Shown: positions 1-5,313, numbered from the stretch's first letter. The stretch is DNA of 6,484 nucleotides from Chthoniobacterales bacterium (GCA_013694945.1 JACDBM010000341.1:1-6484); one strand, 5' to 3'. Program-made: numbers and translations. The notes: generated by a model from the sequence alone, not told the origin.

Positions 1-140
1 ATCTCGCATTTTTTCGCGGGATGAGTCAGCGCGAAATTGCGGCAAAAACGAATACACCCTTAGGCACGGTGAAAACCCGGCTCGAGCTGGGATTAAAGAA
101 GATTTATGACGGCCTGAAGGAACTGCGTGATGAGCTATGA
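1..140 (+). CDS. ECF-type RNA polymerase sigma factor, C-terminal end (partial)
   Basis: Only the last 45 codons or so are present (frame from base 3, stop TGA at 138-140); the rest lies left of the window. The visible part reads LAFFRGMSQREIAAKT, then the GTVKTRLELGLKK signature. This is sigma region 4, the helix-turn-helix that reads the -35 promoter element; the second helix starts near GTVKTR. Such ends are typical of extracytoplasmic-function sigma factors. The last bases overlap the start of the next gene, an RskA-like anti-sigma domain, which fits a sigma/anti-sigma pair made together. The subgroup cannot be decided without regions 1-3. Confidence 0.88.
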   Translation, partial: LAFFRGMSQREIAAKTNTPLGTVKTRLELGLKKIYDGLKELRDEL

Positions 141-366
141 AGAATTCCAGAACCGCGCCAGGCTCTACGTAATCGGCGCGCTGGAGGCAGAAGAGACGGC
201 GGAGTTTGAGGAGGCGCGCAGAAAGTTTGGGCAAGAGGCTGAGGATTTCATCGCGGAATGTTACAACCTGCATGAAGCGTTCGCGCTCAGCCTTCGGCCA
301 GAAAAGACATCACACGCTTTGAAAGAGCGGTTGATGACGATGGTGCGGCAGCGCAATTCTACCTAA
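130..366 (+). CDS. short soluble RskA-like anti-sigma domain protein
   Basis: A 78-residue protein. Residues 12-28 (LYVIGALEAEETAEFEE) and the later HEAFALSLRPEK...LKERLM stretch resemble the N-terminal sigma-binding domain of RskA-type anti-sigma factors. It should bind and hold the neighbouring sigma factor. Full RskA proteins continue into a membrane helix and an outer domain; here the protein stops right after the helical domain and no coding continuation is visible, so it should be cytosolic. There is only one Cys (C44), so it is not a zinc-binding anti-sigma domain. ATG at 130 is chosen over an in-frame GTG at 127 because AAGGA at 117-121 lies 8 bases before the ATG. The gene overlaps the sigma gene by 11 bases, suggesting translational coupling. 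Function is inferred from similarity and position. Confidence 0.75.
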   Translation: MSYEEFQNRARLYVIGALEAEETAEFEEARRKFGQEAEDFIAECYNLHEAFALSLRPEKTSHALKERLMTMVRQRNST

Positions 367-376
367 CTCGTTAGGT
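361..376. repeat. perfect inverted repeat over the anti-sigma stop codon
   Basis: ACCTAAC (361-367) and GTTAGGT (370-376) are exact inverted copies around two bases, giving about a 6-bp stem with a CTCG loop. It covers the TAA stop of the anti-sigma gene and lies between converging genes. No T-run follows on either strand, so it is not a canonical intrinsic terminator. It may act as a 3'-end hairpin, or be chance. Confidence 0.35.
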
Positions 377-400
377 GCGGCGCGCTGAGTTCCTCCACCT

Positions 401-925
401 TCATTGTTCGCCTTTGGAGGTTGAATCAGACGAACCACCGTGCGTCTCCTGAAGGATGAACTCCTGAAGGAATCCATAAAAGTTCACCTGGAAGAGGCTG
501 AGATCGCGCCGAGATCCAATGGGCGAGCGGTAGTGATCGCACAGCTCGCTTTCGGTGAAGCCGTATTTCGACGCGATCACCAGCCGCGCCTGGTTCAACG
601 CGTTTAGCCAGGCCTCGGCGTGCGCTAGCGGGATGCGGAGGGTGCAATTCGCAAACGGCTTCGAATTCCCGTTCAACGGCTCCAGGTCGGCGACAACCGT
701 TTCCGTCGCGGTTTGAAAAAGCCGCCGCAGCTCGGGTTCGACGTATACTTTCCACTCCGCGCAGAGCTCCGTCTCCTTCGTTTCCGCCGGTAAACTGAAC
801 AAGCGCCGCTCGGCCGCTTCGACGCCTTCCGCTTTCGTGCTCTCAGGAACCTGACGCAACAACTCGGCCAGAAACGGATCGATCTCGGAAATCTCCAAAA
901 CCCCGGCGTGCTGACGAACTTCCAT
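401..925 (-). CDS. DUF2017-like protein, partner gene of clpS
   Basis: A 174-residue soluble protein with no signal peptide or membrane segment. The pattern AEAWLNALNQARLVIASKYG (about residues 104-123), with the late aromatic stretch FQVNFYGFLQEFIL, resembles the DUF2017 family. In Actinobacteria that family is commonly encoded next to clpS. No biochemical function is known to me; adjacency suggests a link to ClpS and Clp proteolysis, which is inference. Its ATG (923-925) shares one base with the clpS TAA stop in a TAATG arrangement, so translation is probably coupled to clpS. The C-terminal end (ETHGGSSDSTSKGEQ) looks disordered. The family call rests on remembered pattern, not on a profile search. 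Confidence 0.72.
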   Translation of the reverse strand: MEVRQHAGVLEISEIDPFLAELLRQVPESTKAEGVEAAERRLFSLPAETKETELCAEWKVYVEPELRRLFQTATETVVADLEPLNGNSKPFANCTLRIPLAHAEAWLNALNQARLVIASKYGFTESELCDHYRSPIGSRRDLSLFQVNFYGFLQEFILQETHGGSSDSTSKGEQ

Positions 926-1230
926 TAGTACGTACGCTCCAGGGTGGCGAGGAGCAAATACCCGTGCAGTTGCTGGACGTAAAGCTCGGCGCGTTCGCGC
1001 AGGCCGCTCCAGACGATCGAGCGACCGTCCCGATGCACCTCGAGCATGTGCTTCTCGGCCTTTTCGCGACTAAAACCGAAGACCTTCTGAAACACCATCG
1101 TTACATAGGTCATGAGGTTGACCGGATCGTTATGGACCACCACCTGCCACGGGAGATCGAGTTTCTCACGGGAACGCGTTTCCTGCTCGATCACCGGACT
1201 CTCAGTTGCGGCGAGGAAAGGAGCGTCCAT
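925..1230 (-). CDS. clpS: ATP-dependent Clp protease adaptor ClpS
   Basis: A 101-residue ClpS. ClpS binds proteins carrying destabilising N-terminal residues (N-degrons) and hands them to the ClpA or ClpC unfoldase for degradation; it acts in the cytosol. Residues 1-27 form the flexible N-terminal tail and the folded core follows (WQVVVHNDPVNLMTYV from residue 28). N34, D35, M40 and H66 line up with the N-degron pocket residues N34, D35, M40 and H66 of E. coli ClpS. The HNDPVNLMTYV form is closer to actinobacterial-type ClpS than to E. coli's. No clear Shine-Dalgarno site precedes the ATG. The frame is open upstream only as far as a stop at 1255-1257, so this ATG is the most reasonable start. 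The downstream DUF2017-like gene overlaps its stop by one base. Confidence 0.95.
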   Translation of the reverse strand: MDAPFLAATESPVIEQETRSREKLDLPWQVVVHNDPVNLMTYVTMVFQKVFGFSREKAEKHMLEVHRDGRSIVWSGLRERAELYVQQLHGYLLLATLERTY

Positions 1231-1244
1231 GAGAATAGCTTCGT

Positions 1245-1273
1245 AGTCTAACGATCACTGACCACGAGGACAA
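1245..1273 (-). promoter_or_regulatory. possible clpS promoter
   Basis: On the - strand, TTGTCC (1273-1268) and TAGACT (1250-1245) are 17 bases apart and match the sigma-70 -35 and -10 consensus at four of six positions each. Transcription would start only about 8 bases before the clpS ATG, in keeping with the lack of a Shine-Dalgarno site. Matches of this quality arise by chance, so this is tentative. Confidence 0.25.
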
Positions 1274-1421
1274 TGGCGAGCAGCCATGGTCGAAACCGTA
1301 ACATACGATGCGGTCAGTTCAAACCCGCCGGAGTTCGTTTCCACATTCCGGACGTGACTCTGGAGAGGCTGGTGCAGTGTATCCGATGAAACGTGAGCAG
1401 AAGGACGGCGGATATCGAAGT

Positions 1422-1481
1422 CCTGGGTAGCGCACGCTCGTTGCGTGCTGGTAATCGCATTCTGCGATTACGAACTTTTGC
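1422..1481 (+). repeat. REP-like double-hairpin repeat, copy 1
   Basis: It contains two adjacent hairpins. The first is GCACGC (1432-1437) with GCGTGC (1443-1448) around a 5-base loop. The second is GTAATCGCA (1451-1459) with TGCGATTAC (1463-1471) around TTC, a perfect 9-bp stem. It aligns without gaps to the reverse complement of 1591-1650, about 45 of 60 bases identical by hand. Three pairs of the second stem differ between copies in a compensatory way. This is typical of dispersed palindromic (REP-type) repeats found between operons. Whether it recurs elsewhere in the genome cannot be seen here. Confidence 0.75.
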
Positions 1482-1538
1482 AGGCGCAATGGTGCCAGGT
1501 GCGCTTCCACCCGTCGCCCGCGGTCATTCCTCATAGTG

Positions 1539-1573
1539 GGAGCGATGTCGCCGTGCCTCATCTACATCGCTCC
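1539..1573. repeat. perfect 10-bp inverted repeat between the two repeat copies
   Basis: GGAGCGATGT (1539-1548) and ACATCGCTCC (1564-1573) are exact inverted copies with a 15-base loop, and a G-T pair can extend the stem by one. It lies between the outer repeat copies. It differs in sequence from them, so it may be the loop portion of a composite element or a second repeat family. No T-run follows to support a terminator. Confidence 0.65.
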
Positions 1574-1590
1574 TGGAATTCTCACGTCCC

Positions 1591-1650
1591 CCAGAAGTTC
1601 GTCGCTGCAGAATGCGGCGACCAGCACGCTGAAAGCGTCCGCTACCCCGG
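1591..1650 (-). repeat. REP-like double-hairpin repeat, copy 2 (inverted)
   Basis: This is the reverse-complement partner of 1422-1481, starting 15 bases after the ybeY stop. Read on the - strand, its second hairpin is GTCGCCGCA / TGCAGCGAC around TTC, eight of nine positions paired. Relative to copy 1, the third to fifth pairs change from A-T, A-T, T-A to C-G, G-C, C-G, keeping the stem. The first hairpin (ACGCT/AGCGT around TTC) is retained in shorter form. The inverted arrangement of two such units resembles a REPIN (REP doublet). Confidence 0.75.
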
Positions 1651-1664
1651 GCATTACTCAGGCT

Positions 1665-2114
1665 TCAACTGATACAGGCCAGGAGGATGCGTTTCTGGGC
1701 AGCCTCCATCAAACTCGCGTCCGGGAAAGACTTGTCATCGAAGCCATGGAGATGAAGTAAACCATGCACAAGGTAGAGCTTGAGCTCATTCTTCGTGGAG
1801 GTGCGGAAGCGTGCGGCGTTTCGCTGCGCCGTCTCCACACTCACGAAGATTTCGCCGTGTTGAAAGGTGATTACGTCCGTCGCGCCCTGCATGTTCATAA
1901 ACTTCCGGTGCAGCGCGGCCATGCGACGATCCGACACCAGGATCACCCTGAGCGAGGCCAGATTTTGAAGCTCACTCGAAGCCACGCTGGGAACACGCAA
2001 GACGAGCTGCAATGCGCGCTCAGCAAATCGCTGTAGCTCCTGGACGTTGACGCGCCGGCGCCGCTGCGAATTCTGCACCTCGATCTTCGAGCGCGCGCTC
2101 ACGTGGGCGATCAC
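1665..2114 (-). CDS. ybeY: endoribonuclease YbeY (rRNA maturation factor)
   Basis: A 149-residue member of the YbeY/UPF0054 family, metal-dependent enzymes needed for 16S rRNA 3'-end maturation and ribosome quality control. Family marks are IEVQNSQRRRRV near the N-terminus, ATDVITF (residues 78-84) and the metal site HGLLHLHGFDD (117-127). H117 and H121 are kept, but the usual third ligand His of HGxLHxxGYDH is D127. The Arg usually found after the aromatic residue in the stretch before TDV is M73. The start used is GTG at 2112-2114, forming a GTGA overlap with the panE stop; AAGG lies a few bases upstream. A second GTG at 2100-2102 (residue 5) is possible. It is the last gene of the - strand cluster, and repeats lie just downstream. 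Confidence 0.9.
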   Translation of the reverse strand: MIAHVSARSKIEVQNSQRRRRVNVQELQRFAERALQLVLRVPSVASSELQNLASLRVILVSDRRMAALHRKFMNMQGATDVITFQHGEIFVSVETAQRNAARFRTSTKNELKLYLVHGLLHLHGFDDKSFPDASLMEAAQKRILLACIS

Positions 2115-3088
2115 ACCACCTTCGGCTCGGATTCTTCGCTGGCGCGACGTTGACGCTCTTCGTCGATTGACTTGATTTCGTCATACACCGCGGCCAGATG
2201 CGGCACCACCGCTCCGGCTGCCAACGCGCGCCGAAGCGGCTCGCCCCAGATTGCCTCCACCTCCAGCGGGCGGCCGGCTTCGAAATCGATCAAAGTGGAC
2301 GGCTTGTATGCGCCCATCGTTTCCGTCCGCCTGATCTGCTCAAGGGCGACGGCGCTCGGCAGCATGCAGCCGTATTTATTGGCCGCCGTGATCACTTCCT
2401 CCATCAAAGCGAGGGTGAGGGCGCGCAATTCACCACGGGCTAGTATCGCTGCCGTATCGATTCCACCGCCGGTAATCGCCAGCCCATTGAAAGGGATGTT
2501 CCAGATCAGCTTGCGCCAGCGTTCGCGCATCAGATTTTCGGTTACGGTGCAGACTACGCCGCATCGCTTGAACTCCCACGAAATGTCGTGGGTCCGGGCC
2601 GCCGGGTAACGCTGGTATTCACCGACAATCAGCCGGCCATGATCGTAATGCTCGATGACGCCGGGAGAGACGCGATTCAGACAAACAAAACAGAGACCAC
2701 CGAGCACCCGTTCGGCACCGAAAGCTGCGGAGAGTAGTTCCTCGTTGCCCAGACCGTTCTGCAGAGTCAGGAGCATCGTGCGCTCGTGCAGCAGCGGCGG
2801 AATCAGGTGCAACAAGTCCGCGTTTCCGGTCGTTTTCACGGCGATCAACACCAGATCGCAGGGCCCGATGTCTTCCGTCGAACGGTAGCAGTTTACTTTC
2901 GCCAGCCGGATGTTGCCCGACTTACTGCGAATCCGAAGCCCGAATCGGCGCACGTCGCGCAAATCACCGCGCATCAGGAAATGCACATCGCGTCCGAAGT
3001 ACGCCAGCTTCGCGCCGTAATAGCCGCCGATTGCGCCGGCGCCGACTACCGCGACGCGGTAGTTCGGCAAAACGTAACGTGCCCTCAT
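2111..3088 (-). CDS. panE: 2-dehydropantoate 2-reductase (ketopantoate reductase)
   Basis: A 325-residue cytosolic enzyme of the ApbA/PanE family, which reduces 2-dehydropantoate to pantoate with NADPH on the way to pantothenate and CoA. The N-terminal Rossmann fold carries GAGAIGG (16-22). QNGLG (110-114) matches the conserved HNGMG-type stretch. WRKLIWN (191-197) holds the expected catalytic lysine K193 and N197. PLEVEAIWGEPLRRA (274-288) matches the conserved C-terminal segment, with E276 at the position of E. coli E256. It is slightly longer than E. coli PanE (303) because of short extensions at both ends, the last about 20 residues being charged. It lies 15 bases after ndh and overlaps ybeY by 4 bases, so it is probably in one transcript. 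Several enzymes of this family act on other keto acids, so the substrate is inferred. Confidence 0.88.
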   Translation of the reverse strand: MRARYVLPNYRVAVVGAGAIGGYYGAKLAYFGRDVHFLMRGDLRDVRRFGLRIRSKSGNIRLAKVNCYRSTEDIGPCDLVLIAVKTTGNADLLHLIPPLLHERTMLLTLQNGLGNEELLSAAFGAERVLGGLCFVCLNRVSPGVIEHYDHGRLIVGEYQRYPAARTHDISWEFKRCGVVCTVTENLMRERWRKLIWNIPFNGLAITGGGIDTAAILARGELRALTLALMEEVITAANKYGCMLPSAVALEQIRRTETMGAYKPSTLIDFEAGRPLEVEAIWGEPLRRALAAGAVVPHLAAVYDEIKSIDEERQRRASEESEPKVV

Positions 3089-3103
3089 CCGCCGTTGCGC
3101 CGG

Positions 3104-4384
3104 CTATGAAGGCGGCCGCAGTTCCGCCTGAAAATTCCGTGTAATCAAACGCGCGCCTTTATTGAAGGTGAAGTAAGCCCAGGCCCATTGCAGCAACACC
3201 GCGACACGATTGCGGAAGCCGACCAGGAAAATAATGTGAATGAAAAGCCAGGCGAGCCAGGCAGGAAATCCGCTGAAATGGATAAAGTTCAGATCGGCCA
3301 CCGCTTTGTTGCGGCCAATCGTCGCCATGCTCCCCTTGTCCCGGTAGCGGAAGCGCTGCGGCTTTCCGCCCTCAATCATTGTGAGAACGTTGCGCGCCGC
3401 ATGACGGCCCTGCTGCATCGCAACCGGAGAAACTCCTGGAAGGGGCTTGCCGGTTTGATGCGAGAAGTTCGCGAGATCGCCAATCGCCTGCACTTCGGGG
3501 TGTCCGGGAATCGTTAGGTCCTCGTTCACGATCACGCGACCGGGACGATCCAGCGGTGCGCCGAGCATTTTGCCGACGGGAGATGCCGTATTCCCTGCCG
3601 CCCAAATCTTCACCCGGCACGGAATGAATTCACCCCTCACCTCAAGCCCCTGTTCGGTCAGGTTCTCGGCATGAACGCCGAGGCGCAGTTCGACGCCAAG
3701 ATCGCGCAATTGCTTCATCGCACTGGCAGACAGATCCTCCGGAAAGCTCGAGAGCACGCGCTCATCGCCTTCGATCAAAATGACACGGGCCAGCGACGGA
3801 TCGATATGTCGGAAATCTTTCGCCAGCGTATAACGAGAAATCTCCGCGATGGCCCCCGCCATTTCCACTCCGGTCGGACCGCCGCCGATGACAGCGAAGG
3901 TCATGGCCGCCTGTCGCGCGGCGGGATCAGTTATGCGATCCGCGTATTCGAACGCCAGCAGCAGGCGGCGCCGAATCTCAACCGCGTCCTCCAGGCTCTT
4001 CAGCCCGGGCGCGAGCTTCTCCCACTCGTCTTTTCCAAAATAAGAATGCCGGGAGCCGGTGGCGAGAATCAGATAATCATACGAAAAGTCCTGCTCCCCC
4101 GCTGACAGCTTTTTGGCGGTCAGATCGATTCCTCTCACCTCCGCGAGCACGACATCGATGTTCGGAAATTTACTCAACACACCGCGAATCGGCGAAGCAA
4201 TATCCGCGGGCGAAAGTGCCGCCGTCGCGACCTCATAAAGGAGCGGCTGGAAGACGTGGTGATTTGTCCGGTCGATCACCGTCACTCGTATCGGTTTGTG
4301 GCCGAGCAGCTTCGCAGCTTCAAGTCCGCCGAATCCGGCGCCGACGATGATGACGTGCGGTTTGGCGGGAGTGGAGTTTTCCAT
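3104..4384 (-). CDS. ndh: type II NADH:quinone oxidoreductase (NDH-2)
   Basis: A 426-residue FAD enzyme that passes electrons from NADH to quinone at the inner membrane face without pumping protons. The first dinucleotide fold (GAGFGG, 15-20) binds FAD; the second (GGGPTGVEMAG, 167-177) binds NADH, and acidic E205 after VILI suggests NADH over NADPH. ATGSRHSYFG (108-117) and IGDLA (301-305) are further flavoprotein marks, and AMQQG (322-326) is the quinone-site motif of this family. Residues 373-410 are rich in Trp, Phe and Ile (PAWLAWLFIHIIFLVGF), consistent with a C-terminal membrane anchor. The ATG at 4384 is used; a GTG lies one codon upstream, and neither has a clear Shine-Dalgarno site. 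The gene starts 17 bases after the toxin stop and is followed closely by panE. Confidence 0.92.
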   Translation of the reverse strand: MENSTPAKPHVIIVGAGFGGLEAAKLLGHKPIRVTVIDRTNHHVFQPLLYEVATAALSPADIASPIRGVLSKFPNIDVVLAEVRGIDLTAKKLSAGEQDFSYDYLILATGSRHSYFGKDEWEKLAPGLKSLEDAVEIRRRLLLAFEYADRITDPAARQAAMTFAVIGGGPTGVEMAGAIAEISRYTLAKDFRHIDPSLARVILIEGDERVLSSFPEDLSASAMKQLRDLGVELRLGVHAENLTEQGLEVRGEFIPCRVKIWAAGNTASPVGKMLGAPLDRPGRVIVNEDLTIPGHPEVQAIGDLANFSHQTGKPLPGVSPVAMQQGRHAARNVLTMIEGGKPQRFRYRDKGSMATIGRNKAVADLNFIHFSGFPAWLAWLFIHIIFLVGFRNRVAVLLQWAWAYFTFNKGARLITRNFQAELRPPS

Positions 4385-4401
4385 CACAAGAATGGGCGCG
4401 A

Positions 4402-4782
4402 CTATCGACTGAACACCTCACGAAGAACAGCAGCCAGATCCGCTTTGTTGAGCCGCCGTTCGGCGATGCCGGCCATGGCCTCGTAAAGGCGAGCGGTCGA
4501 TCTCCTCGTTGCGACTCCGTTCTGTTCCAGGAAAGTCAGCGCTGCAACGATCGTCGTCCGTTTGTTTCCGTCCCGGAAGGCCTGCGCTTGCGCTATATGA
4601 TAAGCGCATGCCGCGGCGATCCCGAAGAGATCAGCAGCGCCGTAGAAGAAGTGGTTTAGTGGTTGATCGACTGCGGACCGAAGCATTCCCTCGTCGCGAA
4701 TTCCCGGGCTACCGCCGTGGCGCTGCAGCGATTCTCTATGAACGCGGAGCACCTGCTCCAAAGTGAGAAAGAGTGGCTCCAC
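4402..4782 (-). CDS. doc: Doc-family (death-on-curing, Fic fold) toxin
   Basis: A 126-residue Fic/Doc protein. Phage P1 Doc inactivates elongation factor Tu by phosphorylation and is held by its antitoxin. Family marks are LTLEQVLRVH near the start, IRDEGMLRSAVDQP (28-41) and the catalytic loop QAFRDGNKRT (67-76). The usual loop is HxFxDGNKR; here the catalytic His position is Gln (Q67, codon CAG), while F69, D71, N73, K74 and R75 are kept. Activity may therefore be altered or lost, or this may be a natural subfamily. The GTG start (4780-4782) shares its G with the TAG stop of the antitoxin, giving TAGTG coupling. A 20-bp palindrome lies just before the start. Family is secure; activity is not. 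Confidence 0.88.
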   Translation of the reverse strand: MEPLFLTLEQVLRVHRESLQRHGGSPGIRDEGMLRSAVDQPLNHFFYGAADLFGIAAACAYHIAQAQAFRDGNKRTTIVAALTFLEQNGVATRRSTARLYEAMAGIAERRLNKADLAAVLREVFSR

Positions 4783-4979
4783 TACTTCGCGAGCTTCTGC
4801 AGAAGCTCGTCGTGCTTCTCGAAGACGCCACCCGCTGCTTGATCGAAGCCCTCGTCAGAAACGTAACGGACTTCGCCTTGCCCGCTTCGAATCTGTCCGT
4901 TTAGGACAAATTCCCGCACGATCTCCAGGTCGGCGGGAGACAGGGCTTTGATCTGCTCAATCAACTCGGCGGCACTCAT
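4782..4979 (-). CDS. probable antitoxin of the Doc-family toxin
   Basis: A 65-residue acidic protein directly before the toxin gene. The N-terminal part (MSAAELIEQIKALSPADLEIVREFV) looks like a small helical domain of the kind seen in addiction-module proteins. The C-terminal part (VFEKHDELLQKLAK) looks like the amphipathic tail with which Phd-type antitoxins cap their Doc partner. I do not recognise a standard Phd or ribbon-helix-helix domain, so the DNA-binding mode is unknown. The start chosen is ATG at 4979, preceded by AAGGG at close spacing; a TTG at 5015 would add 12 residues but has no visible ribosome binding site. The stop overlaps the toxin start by one base. The antitoxin role is inferred from size, order and tail. 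Confidence 0.7.
   Translation of the reverse strand: MSAAELIEQIKALSPADLEIVREFVLNGQIRSGQGEVRYVSDEGFDQAAGGVFEKHDELLQKLAK
4790..4809. promoter_or_regulatory. perfect 20-bp palindrome before the toxin start codon
   Basis: CGAGCTTCTGCAGAAGCTCG is fully self-complementary. In the - strand mRNA it can form an 8-bp stem with a TGCA loop, ending 7 bases before the toxin GTG. The only SD-like stretch at usable distance (AGAAG) is inside its 3' arm. It also codes for the end of the antitoxin (ELLQKL). It could hide the toxin's start region until ribosomes finishing the antitoxin open it, or as DNA bind a dimeric protein. Confidence 0.5.
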
Positions 4980-5038
4980 GGCCCTTAGTTTATCGGGATC
5001 GTCGCGCTCAGGCAAGAGAGCACGGCCAGAGCAGGAAA

Positions 5039-5062
5039 GCGGTTGTTTCCGCAGCGAACCGC
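5039..5062. repeat. inverted repeat upstream of rpmI
   Basis: GCGGTT (5039-5044) and AACCGC (5057-5062) are exact inverted copies with a 12-base loop, 18 bases before the rpmI ATG. If transcription begins further upstream it would form a leader hairpin; if it begins near the ATG it would overlap the promoter as a possible operator. With six pairs, chance is possible. Confidence 0.35.
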
Positions 5063-5071
5063 GCCTATCTT
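5043..5071 (+). promoter_or_regulatory. possible rpmI promoter
   Basis: TTGTTT (5043-5048) and TATCTT (5066-5071) are separated by 17 bases, matching the sigma-70 -35 at three and the -10 at four of six positions. The start point would fall within about 3 bases of the rpmI ATG, so the message would be nearly leaderless, which fits the absence of a Shine-Dalgarno site. Tentative. Confidence 0.3.
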
Positions 5072-5080
5072 CCGCGCCTT

Positions 5081-5290
5081 ATGCCGAAGTCGATTGCGCG
5101 CAGTAAGACGCGGAAAGCCGTGTCGAAAAGGTTCAAGCTGACCGGAACGGGGAAGGTTTTGCGCCAACACGCTTCGCGCCGTCATTTGCTCTCAGCCAAG
5201 AGTGGAAAATTGAAGCGTCACATGTCCAAGTCGGCCGTCGTCGACAGCACAGACGTCGCCCGCATCAAGATGAACATGCCGTTCGCCTAA
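5081..5290 (+). CDS. rpmI: 50S ribosomal protein bL35
   Basis: A 69-residue, strongly basic protein of the large ribosomal subunit. It shows the L35 pattern MPK...SKTRKAVSKRFKLTGTGKV at the N-terminus, RRHLL (33-37) and RIKMNMPF near the end. Most bL35 proteins have 64-66 residues; here a few residues are inserted after MPK. No Shine-Dalgarno site is visible before the ATG. In many bacteria rpmI lies between infC and rplT. Here the next gene upstream is on the other strand and the next downstream is a converging lipoprotein gene, so it appears to be a single-gene unit. Identity is clear from the conserved core. Confidence 0.93.
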   Translation: MPKSIARSKTRKAVSKRFKLTGTGKVLRQHASRRHLLSAKSGKLKRHMSKSAVVDSTDVARIKMNMPFA

Positions 5291-5313
5291 CGAACGTTGA
5301 GTTTGCTCGCACC

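Larger units (their letters stand above)
1231..1664. other. intergenic region without a convincing gene
   Basis: This 434-base gap between the end of ybeY and the start of clpS has open frames on both strands, but they run through palindromic repeats, lack ribosome binding sites and resemble no family. The left part (1231-1421) should hold the clpS promoter. The right part (1422-1650) is almost entirely repeat structure: two inverted copies of one element around a third hairpin. No tRNA or known riboswitch was recognised. Confidence 0.6.

Noticed and set aside
392..420. CCTCCA/TGGAGG inverted repeat at the DUF2017 gene end as a terminator
   Set aside because: Only six pairs with a 17-base loop and no T-run on either strand, so a terminator call is not supported.
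964..1251. 95-codon + strand frame opposite clpS
   Set aside because: It is the mirror of a well-supported ClpS gene, with no start signal of its own.
1422..1650. CRISPR array or insertion sequence ends
   Set aside because: There are only two units, inverted rather than direct, with no regular spacers, no transposase frame between them and no obvious target duplication.
1319..1672. Open frames of 75-80 codons on both strands in the clpS-ybeY gap
   Set aside because: They run through the inverted repeat copies, have no ribosome binding sites and resemble no protein family; the repeats explain the sequence better.
2172..2609. 145-codon + strand frame opposite panE
   Set aside because: Composition (many Ser, Arg, Pro, Ala) is typical of an antisense shadow; the - strand frame carries clear PanE motifs.
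3671..4105. 144-codon + strand frame opposite ndh
   Set aside because: It overlaps the NDH-2 coding sequence entirely and shows no recognisable domain.
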